Below, in pieces: positions 8,946 through 18,317 of a stretch of 64,000 nucleotides of DNA (position 1 is its first letter; each line of letters begins with the position of its first letter). This DNA is from Hyphomonas sp. (GTDB lineage Bacteria > Pseudomonadota > Alphaproteobacteria > Caulobacterales > Hyphomonadaceae): positions 310,001-374,000 of the forward strand of contig CP051229.1 of NCBI GenBank assembly GCA_017792365.1. The letters run 5' to 3'. Below the pieces are notes generated by a model. The model saw nothing but the letters and a program-made list of their open reading frames with translations. It made no database searches and was not told the DNA's origin. Both the position numbers and the translations under genes were made by a program.

Positions 8946-11279
8946 ATGTTCCGCCGCATCAGCACCGAACTCTCGCTGATCTATTCGTCTCTTTTCGCGG
9001 CAGTCCTGGCGGCGATCGCAGCGGCGGTTTATCTGGCGGTCGATTCCAACTCACGGGACGTCGTCGGCGCGGAAATGTCCGTCTCGTCTGCAGTCTTCGA
9101 CAGGTTGTGGCGGTTACAGGCGACACAACTCGCCGACACCGCGGAGTTGGCTTCGCGCGACTTCGGTTTTCGCATGGCTGTCGCCACAGACGACCAGCCG
9201 ACAATGATATCCGCAATGGAAAACCTGGCGGATCGTGCGGGTCTCGACGCCGCCTTCGTTGTGCTTCCTGATGGCGAGCTCATCGGTTCAGAAGACGCGA
9301 CCGCTGGCGTGGAGATCGGCAGGCTAGCCGAGACGCTGCTTGAAGACCCCGAAACCAGCGGTGTCATGACGATCAGCGGCGCGCCCTATCAGGCAGTCGC
9401 AAAACCGGTCCTGGCGCCTGCGCTGATCGGATGGGTGGTGCTGGGCAAACAGCTGGGCGCCTCCACGCTGACGGAGCTCGAGCAATTCTCCGCGCTCCCT
9501 CTCAACGCGCGCCTGTATATCCAGACAGCCGGCGCCTGGCGTGAAGTCGCAAGCGACGATGTCCGCACGGTTCGCCTTGCCGGGGCCGAACTTGCCGAAC
9601 GCGCCTTCACGGCGCCCGATCAGGCGTTTTTTGACATTCCTGAGAACAACTCGATCGGCGGCGTGAAGACGCTCCAGCCTTTCGGCAACAGCTCGAATGC
9701 AGCCCTCGTCCTGGAATACTCGCTCGAGCAGAACCAGGCCCACTATCGGGACCTTCTGACAGCAATTCTACTGATCGGCGTGATCGGGTTCTGCGTCCTG
9801 CTTGGGGGCAGCTGGCTTGTTTCTGGTCGGGTAACCCGCCCGCTCCAGTCGCTCAGCGAAGCTGCGGATGCGCTCGCGAACGGAAAGCTGCAACGGGTGG
9901 ATGTTGTTGGAAGGAATGAGATCGCCGTCCTTGCCAGCAACTTCAACCAGATGTCGGACGAGATCACGACGCGCGAGAAGCAGATTTCGTTTTTGGCCGA
10001 ACATGATCCCGAAACCGGTCTGCCGAACCGTCTGGTGCTGCAGCGGCGGCTCGACGCGCTACGCCGGCGGGAACCCGGCAACCGCATTTTCGCAATCGCA
10101 ATCGGTCTCGATCGCTTCGTCCAGACGCGTAGCGCAATCGGATATGAACAGTCTGCAGAACTGGTGCGCCAGGTCGCTGCCCGCACGCAGGAAGTATCGA
10201 GCGATCTCGTTGTGGGCAGGCTGACAACGGACGTGTTGGGCGCTGTTTTTGTGGCGGACGAGGAATCCAGGGCTCGCGATCTGGCTGCCCGACTTGCCGA
10301 AATATTTGAATCGCCAGTCTCGATCGGACGGGACCGCGTTGACGCTCACCCCAGCTTTGGAATTGCCTGCGAGGCACAGGAACGCCCGGCAGGGCTCAGT
10401 TTGCTGGAATGCGCCGAAGTGGCGATCAGCCAGGCGCGAGCCCTGAAAACTCCGGTGGCCGTGTTCGAAGCCGCTCGCTACGGCAATCCGTCAGAAACGC
10501 TGTCGCTCATGAGCAGCCTCATTGGCGGCCTGGGACGTGGTGAGTTGTCTCTCGCGCACCAGCCAAAGCTGGATGTGGCGACGAACGAGATTGTGAGCGT
10601 GGAGTCGCTGATCAGATGGCGACATCCCGAACGAGGGTTTATCCGTCCGGACCATTTTATCGGTATGGCGGAGGAGACCGGACACATCCGGCCGCTAACG
10701 GACTGGGTGATCGACCAGGCGATCCGTGACCAGCGTGAACTCAGGAAGCTCGGTCATGATCTGAAGTTCTCGGTGAACATTTCCGGACGGGTGATCGTCG
10801 ATCCAGCATTCGCAGAAGGCGCGATAGAGAGGATCCGTCGTGCGCAAGCGAGCATCTGTTTCGAGATAACCGAGACCGCGGTGATCGATGATGGAGACCG
10901 CGCCATCGACATCATGAAGTCGCTCTCGGATGCCGGCATCGAAATCTCGATCGATGATTACGGGTCGGGCCTCTCCTCCCTTTCCTATCTGCGGATGATC
11001 CCGGCGAAAGAGCTCAAGATCGACAGAATGTTCATCGAGGATGTGGATAGCTCCAAATCCGATGCGCTGTTGGTGCGATCGACGACCAACCTGGCCCACG
11101 GGCTTGGCATGTCGGTGACTGCGGAGGGCATCGAGAGGGTCGAGACGCTTGAATGCCTCCGCGCCATGGGCGTTGACACGATACAAGGTTACTTGATCGG
11201 TCGCCCGATGCCGGTCCCGGAGCTTCTCGAGTTTCTAGTCGCTCGCAGCGAGACGGCAGCGACCGCTGTTCGACGCTGA
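8946..11279 (+). CDS. membrane EAL phosphodiesterase with periplasmic sensor, HAMP and degenerate GGDEF
   Basis: 777 residues: TM1 about 10-32, a periplasmic sensor region 33-268 (Cache-like size), TM2 about 272-292, HAMP 295-345, a GGDEF fold about 354-510 whose active site is degenerate (RLTTDVLG instead of RLGGDEF), and an EAL domain about 520-765. In the EAL domain the motif reads VESLIRW, and the other catalytic residues are present (SVNIS, FEITETA, IDDYGSG, LKIDRMF, TAEGIE, QGYLIG), so c-di-GMP hydrolysis is likely and cyclase activity unlikely. The tight link to the cupredoxin suggests that the periplasmic part senses redox, copper or haem-gas state. Confidence 0.88.
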   Translation: MFRRISTELSLIYSSLFAAVLAAIAAAVYLAVDSNSRDVVGAEMSVSSAVFDRLWRLQATQLADTAELASRDFGFRMAVATDDQPTMISAMENLADRAGLDAAFVVLPDGELIGSEDATAGVEIGRLAETLLEDPETSGVMTISGAPYQAVAKPVLAPALIGWVVLGKQLGASTLTELEQFSALPLNARLYIQTAGAWREVASDDVRTVRLAGAELAERAFTAPDQAFFDIPENNSIGGVKTLQPFGNSSNAALVLEYSLEQNQAHYRDLLTAILLIGVIGFCVLLGGSWLVSGRVTRPLQSLSEAADALANGKLQRVDVVGRNEIAVLASNFNQMSDEITTREKQISFLAEHDPETGLPNRLVLQRRLDALRRREPGNRIFAIAIGLDRFVQTRSAIGYEQSAELVRQVAARTQEVSSDLVVGRLTTDVLGAVFVADEESRARDLAARLAEIFESPVSIGRDRVDAHPSFGIACEAQERPAGLSLLECAEVAISQARALKTPVAVFEAARYGNPSETLSLMSSLIGGLGRGELSLAHQPKLDVATNEIVSVESLIRWRHPERGFIRPDHFIGMAEETGHIRPLTDWVIDQAIRDQRELRKLGHDLKFSVNISGRVIVDPAFAEGAIERIRRAQASICFEITETAVIDDGDRAIDIMKSLSDAGIEISIDDYGSGLSSLSYLRMIPAKELKIDRMFIEDVDSSKSDALLVRSTTNLAHGLGMSVTAEGIERVETLECLRAMGVDTIQGYLIGRPMPVPELLEFLVARSETAATAVRR

Positions 11280-11396
11280 CCGCTGTCGCCGAGACCGAGA
11301 GCGCCAGGGCCACCGTGCGGATGATGAGAAGCTCGCCAAAACCGGACATGTGATCAGGCGCCGATTCGAGTCGGCGGTTCCGTTCGGTTGCGCCAG

Positions 11397-13427
11397 CTAG
11401 TAGATGCCCTCAATGCCCATGGACAGGCGGGGTCTGTCGCCATCGATGAGGAGGCTGCCTCGGTCCAGAGCGTTTCTCTCGGCGTCGCGCAGGCGGTCGT
11501 AGCGCTCGGCTGAGGCGGCCGCGACTGCCGATTGTGTGCGTAGGACGACCGGACGGAGGAAGACGAACAGCGTCCGCTTCGTGCCGCTTTCAGTTGAGTT
11601 CTTGAACAGGTTGCCGACAACCGGAACATCCCCCAGCACCGGCACCTTGGACTCGCTCGATATGCGATCATCGGTGATCAGCCCGCCGAGCACGACCGTG
11701 CCGCCGTCATCCGCGAGCACCGTGGTCTGAATGCTGCGCCGGTTTGTGATCAGGTCAGATGCGCCCGGCACCGTGCCCGCGACGAGGGAAGAGACTTCCT
11801 GCGTCACGTCGAGCCGGATCACGTTGCCATCATAGATCCGGGGCAGGACGCTCAACGTGATGCCGACATCCTCGCGTTCGATCGTGGTGAACGGGTTGGT
11901 CGAGTTTCCGGTGGTGGTAAAAGATCCCGTGCGAAACGGCACGTTCTGGCCAACGACGATTTCGGCCGGCTGGTTGTCCAGCGTCGTGAGACTTGGCGTA
12001 GACAGAAGGTTGGCGTTGGTCGACGATCCGAACGCCTGCACCAGGATGCCGAAATCATCCTCTGCGCCGCCAAGCGACAGTCCGTCCTCCGTGATCCCGA
12101 CAGCAGCCGGCGAACCAAGCGTCGCCAGAATGCGGCGCACGGATAGTCCCTGGTCGGAGAACGATGTCGCGGCCACCCCGCCATCGGGGGCCGCATCGCC
12201 CAGACCGAGCTGAACGCCAAACTGTTCGGCGGCGTCGCCTGTGATTTCAACGATTGCCGCCTCGATCAGCACCTGTGGCCGGCGAATGTCCAGCTCGGAA
12301 ACCAGCGACTCAACTTCTGCAATGCTGGCTGGCGAACCTCTCACCACGATGGCGTTGATGTCGGGCGCTGACTGAATTGAAAGGCCATTCGCCGCGACGC
12401 CCTCGCTACGGCCGGAGCTTCGCGCAATCCGCGGCGTAGCTGCGCGCGTTGGCTGCCCGCCAAAGGCAGGATTGTCGGTCAACGTTGCGATGCCGCTGGC
12501 TGAAGGCGCCGCCGGTTGGGTTTGAAGGGAATGGGCGACCGCATTGCTCGCCGCCGGATCACCGCCCACCAGACCTCGCAACACCTCAAGGACCGATTCT
12601 GCATCGCTGTGCGACAAACGCAACACGCGGGTCTGGATGGAAACGCCGTCGGCTGTGTCCATGAGCGTCACCAGTCTGCGCGCCTCACGGATTTCCTCGG
12701 CGCTGCCGCGAACGAGGATCTGGTTTGAGCGCTCATCAGCGACGAGGCGTGGCCCAAGCCCATTCTCGTCCTGCAGAATGCCGCGGATCATCTCAGCGGT
12801 CTCCGCAGCCCGGGCGTAATTGATCTGGATGGCCTCAAGCGAGCCTTGATCAGCGGAATCCAGCTGTGAAGCCAGACGGACAATCCTGCGAATGTCCTCG
12901 GCGTATCCGGTAACGATCACGCCATTCGGACGCGTGAACGGTTCGATCGCGCCGATATCGGATACGAACGGCGCCAGTGCACGGGCGGCCTCGGCTGCGG
13001 GCAGGTTCTCGAGCTGCACAAGTTGCGTAACCACATCGCCGCCAGCCGTGCGGGTGACCTGCGAATACGGTCCCGCCTGACGCGCTTCGTTCTGCGCCAC
13101 GATCCTCCATCCTGGTCCGGATGGCAGGGCGGTATAGCCATGCACGCGTAGGACGTTCTGAAACAGATCCCACACGCCGTCCTGGGTGAGGGGTGATTGC
13201 GACACCACCGTCACCTTGCCGGATACGCTCGGATCCAGAATGAGCGTGCGCCCCGTGACCGATGAGACCTCCTCCGCGAACACGTGAATGTCGACCTCGC
13301 GAACATTCATGACGTAGGTCGACGGTTCTGCGCCCGGCGTCACGACCGGCGGCTCCTGCGCCAATACGGCTGGGGAAATTGACAGCGCGGTGCTGAGGAG
13401 GCCTGCGGAGATTTTTCTGAACGACAT
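11397..13427 (-). CDS. gspD: type II secretion outer-membrane secretin GspD
   Basis: 676 residues: signal peptide to about residue 23, N0 domain 38-110, N1-N3 domains about 130-380, and the secretin channel domain about 390-640. Motifs include NVREVDIHVFAEEVSSVTGR, GVIVTGYAEDIRRI and, in the secretin core, VPFRTGSF and VVLGGLITD with VPVLGDVPVVGNLF. It forms the outer-membrane channel of the T2SS. It is last in a leftward operon gspG-I-C-D, six bases after gspC. An Ala/Gly/Ser-rich linker in N3 (about 290-350) is longer than usual. No S-domain for a pilotin is obvious. Confidence 0.95.
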   Translation of the reverse strand: MSFRKISAGLLSTALSISPAVLAQEPPVVTPGAEPSTYVMNVREVDIHVFAEEVSSVTGRTLILDPSVSGKVTVVSQSPLTQDGVWDLFQNVLRVHGYTALPSGPGWRIVAQNEARQAGPYSQVTRTAGGDVVTQLVQLENLPAAEAARALAPFVSDIGAIEPFTRPNGVIVTGYAEDIRRIVRLASQLDSADQGSLEAIQINYARAAETAEMIRGILQDENGLGPRLVADERSNQILVRGSAEEIREARRLVTLMDTADGVSIQTRVLRLSHSDAESVLEVLRGLVGGDPAASNAVAHSLQTQPAAPSASGIATLTDNPAFGGQPTRAATPRIARSSGRSEGVAANGLSIQSAPDINAIVVRGSPASIAEVESLVSELDIRRPQVLIEAAIVEITGDAAEQFGVQLGLGDAAPDGGVAATSFSDQGLSVRRILATLGSPAAVGITEDGLSLGGAEDDFGILVQAFGSSTNANLLSTPSLTTLDNQPAEIVVGQNVPFRTGSFTTTGNSTNPFTTIEREDVGITLSVLPRIYDGNVIRLDVTQEVSSLVAGTVPGASDLITNRRSIQTTVLADDGGTVVLGGLITDDRISSESKVPVLGDVPVVGNLFKNSTESGTKRTLFVFLRPVVLRTQSAVAAASAERYDRLRDAERNALDRGSLLIDGDRPRLSMGIEGIY

Positions 13428-13433
13428 GCAACT

Positions 13434-14252
13434 CTAATCCAGTGGGAAAGAAAGAACGACGCGTTGTCCGCCGCGCTGGACTTCGACGCGCGCGCGGCCG
13501 GAGGCGACGACCTCCTCAAACAGCCTGCGGTCCGCTTCGATCTGTCCGATCTCGGAACCATTGACCCTGAGTACGCGATCACCCGGCTTGAGCCCGGCTC
13601 TCAAAACGGAGGATGACGGCGTCTCGGCGACGAGATAACCCTGCTCGGCCTGAGCGAGTCCCAGTTCGTCGAGAACCTTCTTCGGGTTATCGGCGATCTT
13701 GCGCCGGTACTCCTGTATGACTTCCCGCGAAGTCTGCGGTTGGCTGTTTCGCGATGTAGATTGGCGTGCGGCGGCCGCAAGATTGCGCACGCCGGCCTGT
13801 GCAGAGGCCTGACTTGCCGAGAGCCGTTTGGGCAAAGTCAGAGTTCTCTTGCCGCTGGCTGTGGTCAGGATGACGGCGTCGATCTGAACCGCTTCGATCA
13901 AGGCGCCATCCGGCAGACGCGCCCCGACTGCGTAGGAACGGCCATCGCCGCCATTCGTCGCTATGACCGCCTGCGACGCCGTCGCTGGCTCAGCGAGGAT
14001 GATACCCTGGAGGACATGATTTGAGACGACATCAGCGCTTTCCGCAAATGGCGTTGGAGCCGTCCCGAAGGGCGCAAATGCCGCGATCGGCGCGAGGTCG
14101 ACTGCTGAAGCGCTTTGCACTGCCGTCGTGCGGGGCAGGGGAACATCGACATGGCCGAGCAGGCGCCACACAAGTCCCGAGGCCGCGAAGGCCAGCGAGA
14201 TGATCGCGACCGACCCGGCCGCGATCCAGCTTATGAGCGTCAGGCGCTTCAT
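13434..14252 (-). CDS. gspC: type II secretion inner-membrane protein GspC
   Basis: 272 residues: a short cytoplasmic N-terminus, one membrane segment (about 8-30), the homology region domain (LQGIILAEPATASQAVIA, about 80-140) and a C-terminal PDZ domain (about 195-268, with LRAGLKPGDRVLRVNG). GspC links the inner-membrane platform to GspD and takes part in substrate selection. Its ATG overlaps the gspI stop (14249-14252). Confidence 0.92.
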   Translation of the reverse strand: MKRLTLISWIAAGSVAIISLAFAASGLVWRLLGHVDVPLPRTTAVQSASAVDLAPIAAFAPFGTAPTPFAESADVVSNHVLQGIILAEPATASQAVIATNGGDGRSYAVGARLPDGALIEAVQIDAVILTTASGKRTLTLPKRLSASQASAQAGVRNLAAAARQSTSRNSQPQTSREVIQEYRRKIADNPKKVLDELGLAQAEQGYLVAETPSSSVLRAGLKPGDRVLRVNGSEIGQIEADRRLFEEVVASGRARVEVQRGGQRVVLSFPLD

Positions 14253-14698
14253 TCGGAACCTGCTCCGCCGTCCTGCCGCCCGCTGATCGGTACGGACGCG
14301 CCGACATCGACAAATCCCGTGAGGTCAGCGGACGAGGCCGAGGCGCCGGTTTCAGAAACGGCGATATCGACCCGAACCAGATCCGGATCGCTCGTGGGCT
14401 GCGAACGAACGCTGATCCGCCAGGTTCCGCCCATCATTTCCTGGTCGACTGACTGATCTCCGATCGGCCGGAGCCCGAGCCGCATCTCGACGAGCTGGTT
14501 CTGTGCGAGCATTCCCGCCACCGAGCGCGCCTCGATCTGACGGATCCGGTCGACGTGCGTCTGCCCGACCTCAATCAAGGCGCCTGCTCCGAGCGCAAGA
14601 ATCGTCAGCGCCACAAGCACCTCGATCAGGCTAAAGCCCTGATCGTCGGAGAGTGCGTGGGCGACGTCGCCCCCAGAGTCTGCTCCCGATCGGCTCAT
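14249..14698 (-). CDS. gspI: type II secretion minor pseudopilin GspI
   Basis: 149 residues with a prepilin cleavage site DDQG/FSLIE carrying the +5 glutamate and a hydrophobic helix (VLVALTILALGAGALI). The stretch ARSVAGMLAQNQLVEMRLG matches GspI rather than GspH. GspI nucleates the pseudopilus tip with J and K, which are encoded 7 kb away on the other strand. No gspH was found in the locus. Confidence 0.87.
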   Translation of the reverse strand: MSRSGADSGGDVAHALSDDQGFSLIEVLVALTILALGAGALIEVGQTHVDRIRQIEARSVAGMLAQNQLVEMRLGLRPIGDQSVDQEMMGGTWRISVRSQPTSDPDLVRVDIAVSETGASASSADLTGFVDVGASVPISGRQDGGAGSE

Positions 14699-14704
14699 CG
14701 GCGG

Positions 14705-15202
14705 TCAGCCGACGTTCCGGGTACTGATATCGTTGTCATGTCCCTCTCCGCCCGGCTCCCCGTCAGCGCCCAGAGAATAGAGGTCGTAGGCTCCGGTCTC
14801 ACCGGGAATTTCATAAACATAGTCGCGCCCCCACGGATCGACGGGGAGGTCGGGTAGGTAACCTTCAGGGTGCCAGTTTCGCGGCGCGGGAGCGCCGCTG
14901 GGCTTTGATACAAGCGCTCGCAAGCCCTGCGATCTCGACGGATAAGCGCCATTATCCAGTCGGTACATCTTCAAAGCCGCCGAGATGGACTGGATATCCG
15001 CCTGCGCCACCGTAACGCGGGCGTCATCAGGCCGGCTGATGACATTTGGCACGATCATCGCCGAAACCATCCCGATAATCACAAGGACAATCAGGGTCTC
15101 GATCAGGGAAATCCCGCTCTCGTCGGTCAGCGGGCCTCGGCAGGCAGACCGTTTGTTTGCGGATCGGTCGGGAGGTTCGGTTTTTCCGGATTGGAGCTGC
15201 AT
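14705..15202 (-). CDS. gspG: type II secretion major pseudopilin GspG
   Basis: 165 residues with a long 30-residue leader before the cleavage site DESG/ISLIE, the helix TLIVLVIIGMVSAMIVP, and the GspG calcium-binding C-terminus (LPVDPWGRDYVYE and LGADGEPGGEG). It is the main pseudopilus subunit. It is first in the leftward operon and divergent from gspL, with 35 bases between them. Confidence 0.93.
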   Translation of the reverse strand: MQLQSGKTEPPDRSANKRSACRGPLTDESGISLIETLIVLVIIGMVSAMIVPNVISRPDDARVTVAQADIQSISAALKMYRLDNGAYPSRSQGLRALVSKPSGAPAPRNWHPEGYLPDLPVDPWGRDYVYEIPGETGAYDLYSLGADGEPGGEGHDNDISTRNVG

Positions 15203-15237
15203 CTTTCTACCCGTGAGCTTCGTACCTCATAGATACG

Positions 15238-16339
15238 GTGGAGAGCCTGGTTTCGATGCAGGACGGCCAGACATTATCGACGGCGCCCCTGATCACTGGT
15301 CAGGAGGCGGCGCGGCTGTACCCGCTTGGCGCCCAGCTTGCCGAGCGGGTGATTGTGCTTCCCGGCGAGCGCATCCACATGAGCGGTGTCGAAATCCCCA
15401 TCAGGGACGCGCGCAAGCGAATGAGCGCATTGCCGTTCGCGATGGAGCCGGAACTGGCCCAACCCTTGTCGGACCTGTACTTCGCGATCGGTCCCAGACT
15501 GTCGACAAATCGCTACGTCGCCGCCGCGATCGACCGCAGCGTCATTAAAAGCTGGATCGAACGCGCAGGCGATGGCGACACCATCTTGACGCCAGAAATG
15601 GCCCTGCTGCCGGTCCCGAGCCCGGCAAGCTGTCGCACCTGCGGATCGGGGATCGCAACATCATACGGACACCTGACGGCGGCGGCTTTGTTGCGACCAA
15701 TGCTCAGCTCCATGTGCTTTGGAACAGGCTGTCCCGGCCGGTTCTCATGTGCTTCGGAAAGCCGCCGGACGGTCTGGATGCAGTGCCGGAGGTCGCCGAC
15801 TTTGAGGTCGCCCGGATTTCAGATGCCGCATCGATATTTGACCTACGGGCGGAAGGCGCTCGGGCGCACGGGTGATCGCACCCAGTTGAAAGTCGCCGCT
15901 GCGCTGATCGTCAGCGTCATGGCCGCGCACACGCTGCTTGCGGGCGCGACGCCGTCGCGCTCAGACAGGTGGTCAGCGAGCGCGAACAGGATCTCGCCGC
16001 CGAATTTCGCGAGCGCTTTCTCGCTGGGCGCCGACACGAGACCCGGTTGCGATCGATCGGATGGTCGCGGCGTCAGGCGCGGACGACGCGCTGTTTCTGC
16101 AACTCCTCTCGGGCGTATCAGCAGCGATCCCTGCGACCGCCTCGATCAGCGTCAATGACATGCGATTTGACGAACAGACGAACCAGCTTCTGCTTCGCGC
16201 GGAGTCTGGAGACATGCAGGCTCTGGAAGGCGTTGCATCCGCAATCAGGAACGCGGGATTTTCCGTAGAACTTAGCTCGACGCGGATGATCGACGGCGGC
16301 GCTGAAGGCGATCTGATCGTGACCGATGGGGAGCTATGA
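15238..16339 (+). pseudogene. gspL: type II secretion GspL, reading frame broken several times
   Basis: The GTG at 15238 opens a frame that reads as the cytoplasmic actin-like domain of GspL for about 120 residues (APLITGQEAARLYPLG, LSDLYFAIGPRLSTNRYVAA). The match then moves to another frame (LSHLRIGDRNIIRTPDGGG), to a third segment with the membrane helix (LKVAAALIVSVMAAHTLLAG), then VVSEREQDLAAEFRERFLAG, and finally the periplasmic ferredoxin-like domain (AIDRMVAASGADDALFLQ) up to the TGA at 16337-16339. Four shifts are needed, near 15600, 15870, 15945 and 16030. At least the first and last are repaired by one C added to a C run. The gene is either badly sequenced or decayed. Confidence 0.8.
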
Positions 16340-16839
16340 TGGCCCCGACAGCTCGCCTCCTTGCAGATAGACTTGATGTACTGAGAGAAGATGCGCTCCA
16401 GTACTGGCGTGCGCAGACTGCGCGCGAGAAAGTCCTTATCGTCGCCGCTGCAGCGGTGCTGGCGTTATTTGCATGGCGTATGTGGGTTTGGCTGCCGCTC
16501 CAGACCGCGCGCGAGAACGCTTACGCCGAACTTGAGTCCGTGGAGATGTATCGCGCCAAGCTCGCGGCGCTGCCGGCGGACATGACGCCATCGACGCGCA
16601 CCCAGGCTCCTTTACGGGAAACGATCACCAGCACAGCCGCCGCTGCAGAACTGGGCATCACGCGTGCAGAGACAACGCCGGTCGGCCTGGAAGTCGAGCT
16701 GGAAAACACCGAGTTCGCCGAGTTGATCGTGTGGATCGACGCCCTCCGCCGACAGGGCGGCGTTCAGGTCATTGAAGCACAATTGTCCCGGCAGCCCAGT
16801 CCCGGCTACGTCACGGCGAAACTGGTGTTCGAGGAATGA
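16336..16839 (+). CDS. gspM: type II secretion protein GspM
   Basis: 167 residues: a cytoplasmic N-terminus, one membrane segment (KVLIVAAAAVLALFAW, about 33-52) and a small periplasmic alpha/beta domain that partners GspL. The ATG overlaps the end of gspL (ATGATG; either ATG could be used), and the stop overlaps the gspE ATG. Confidence 0.87.
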   Translation: MMAPTARLLADRLDVLREDALQYWRAQTAREKVLIVAAAAVLALFAWRMWVWLPLQTARENAYAELESVEMYRAKLAALPADMTPSTRTQAPLRETITSTAAAAELGITRAETTPVGLEVELENTEFAELIVWIDALRRQGGVQVIEAQLSRQPSPGYVTAKLVFEE

Positions 16840-18317
16840 CAGAAATCGCTTCCGCCCCCGTTTTGCCGTATGCGTTCTCGCGCACCCACGGCGTCATCAT
16901 CTTCGAGGCTTCCGATGGTAGTGTCGCGATTGGCGGCCGGCCTGACGCCGATCCGATGGCAATGGTGGAGGCGCAGCGGCTCGCCCCTACAGACCTGCCG
17001 TTCATCGCGCTCGAACATGCACAGTTCGATGAGACACTATCCAGACTGCACCAGTCCAACGCGCGGCGTGCGGCGGATCTTGCAGCGGAATCTGACACGG
17101 ATCTTGCGGCCCTGGCCGATAGCGCAGCGGCGGTGGAAGACATTCTCGATGACACGAGCGATGCGCCGGTCGTCCGGCTCATCAACGCAATCCTCGCCGA
17201 AGCCATCCGTGAGGCGGCCTCCGATATCCACATAGAGCCGCACGAAAGCCGCCTGGTCATCAGGTTCAGGATCGATGGCGTGTTGCGTGACAGGTTAGAG
17301 CCCAATCTCAACCTCGCGCCGATGCTGGTCGGCCGGATCAAGGTCATGGCCGGGCTGGACGTGGCCGAGAAGCGAAAGCCGCATGACGGGCGTGTGTCAC
17401 TGCGCGTCGGCAAGCACGAGATCGACATCCGCGTTTCGACCGTTCCTTCGCAATACGGCGAGCGGGTCGTACTGCGCATTCTGGATCGCTCGAACGCCCG
17501 CTTCGAACTGACCGACCTTGGCATGACCGCGAACTCATTCGCATCGCTGGAAAGACTGCTCGCCAGACCAAGCGGCATCATACTCGTGACCGGACCCACC
17601 GGATCAGGAAAGACAACCACACTCTATGCGTCCATCGGGCGTCTCAACGATCGACAGCGCAATATCATGACCGTTGAAGATCCGATCGAGTATGCGCTCG
17701 ACGGCATTGGCCAGATTCAGGTCAATCCGCAGAAGGGTGTGACATTCGCCAGCGGCGTCCGCGCGCTCATGCGACAGGACCCGAACGTCATTCTGATCGG
17801 CGAAGTTCGCGACGCAGAAACTGCGGCCGCAGCCATCCGGGCAGCAACGTCCGGGCACCTCGTGCTCGCCACCCTGCACACAACCAGCGCCATCGGCGCC
17901 GTCACGCGACTTTCGGACATGGGCGTGGAACGCTATCTGCTAGCGCCGGTGCTGGAAGGCGTTGTCGCCCAGCGTCTCGTGCGCCGCTTGTGCGAAACAT
18001 GTCGCGAGCCAGACCGCCTCTCCGAACTGGACGCCTCAAGGCTTGGCGGCCTCGGCCCGGTCGGGGCTGAGATCTTTCGAGCAAAAGGGTGCGACGCCTG
18101 TCAGGGGCAGGGCTATCGGGGCCGCACAGCGATTTACGAGATCGTCGAGATGGGCGGTCCATTCGAGAAACTCATCCATGAGAGTGCGCCGGAGACGGAA
18201 CTGGTAAGATTGGCGCGAAAAAAATCGCCCAGCCTGATCAGTGACGGCGTCGGCCGGATTCTCGAGGGTGTCACCACCGTAGAAGAGGTCGCAGCCGTTG
18301 CGGACGCAGGGGAATGA
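16836..18317 (+). CDS. gspE: type II secretion ATPase GspE
   Basis: 493 residues. The N2E/C1E regions start near residue 110 (ASDIHIEPHESRLVIRFRID). Walker A is GPTGSGKTTT at about residue 253, the Asp box around VEDPIEYALDG, Walker B ILIGEVRDAETA near 318 and the His box LVLATLHTTSA near 342. The zinc-binding tetracysteine is CETC (about 385) and CDAC (about 418). It powers pseudopilus assembly on the cytoplasmic face. It overlaps gspM and gspF by ATGA. Confidence 0.95.
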   Translation: MTEIASAPVLPYAFSRTHGVIIFEASDGSVAIGGRPDADPMAMVEAQRLAPTDLPFIALEHAQFDETLSRLHQSNARRAADLAAESDTDLAALADSAAAVEDILDDTSDAPVVRLINAILAEAIREAASDIHIEPHESRLVIRFRIDGVLRDRLEPNLNLAPMLVGRIKVMAGLDVAEKRKPHDGRVSLRVGKHEIDIRVSTVPSQYGERVVLRILDRSNARFELTDLGMTANSFASLERLLARPSGIILVTGPTGSGKTTTLYASIGRLNDRQRNIMTVEDPIEYALDGIGQIQVNPQKGVTFASGVRALMRQDPNVILIGEVRDAETAAAAIRAATSGHLVLATLHTTSAIGAVTRLSDMGVERYLLAPVLEGVVAQRLVRRLCETCREPDRLSELDASRLGGLGPVGAEIFRAKGCDACQGQGYRGRTAIYEIVEMGGPFEKLIHESAPETELVRLARKKSPSLISDGVGRILEGVTTVEEVAAVADAGE

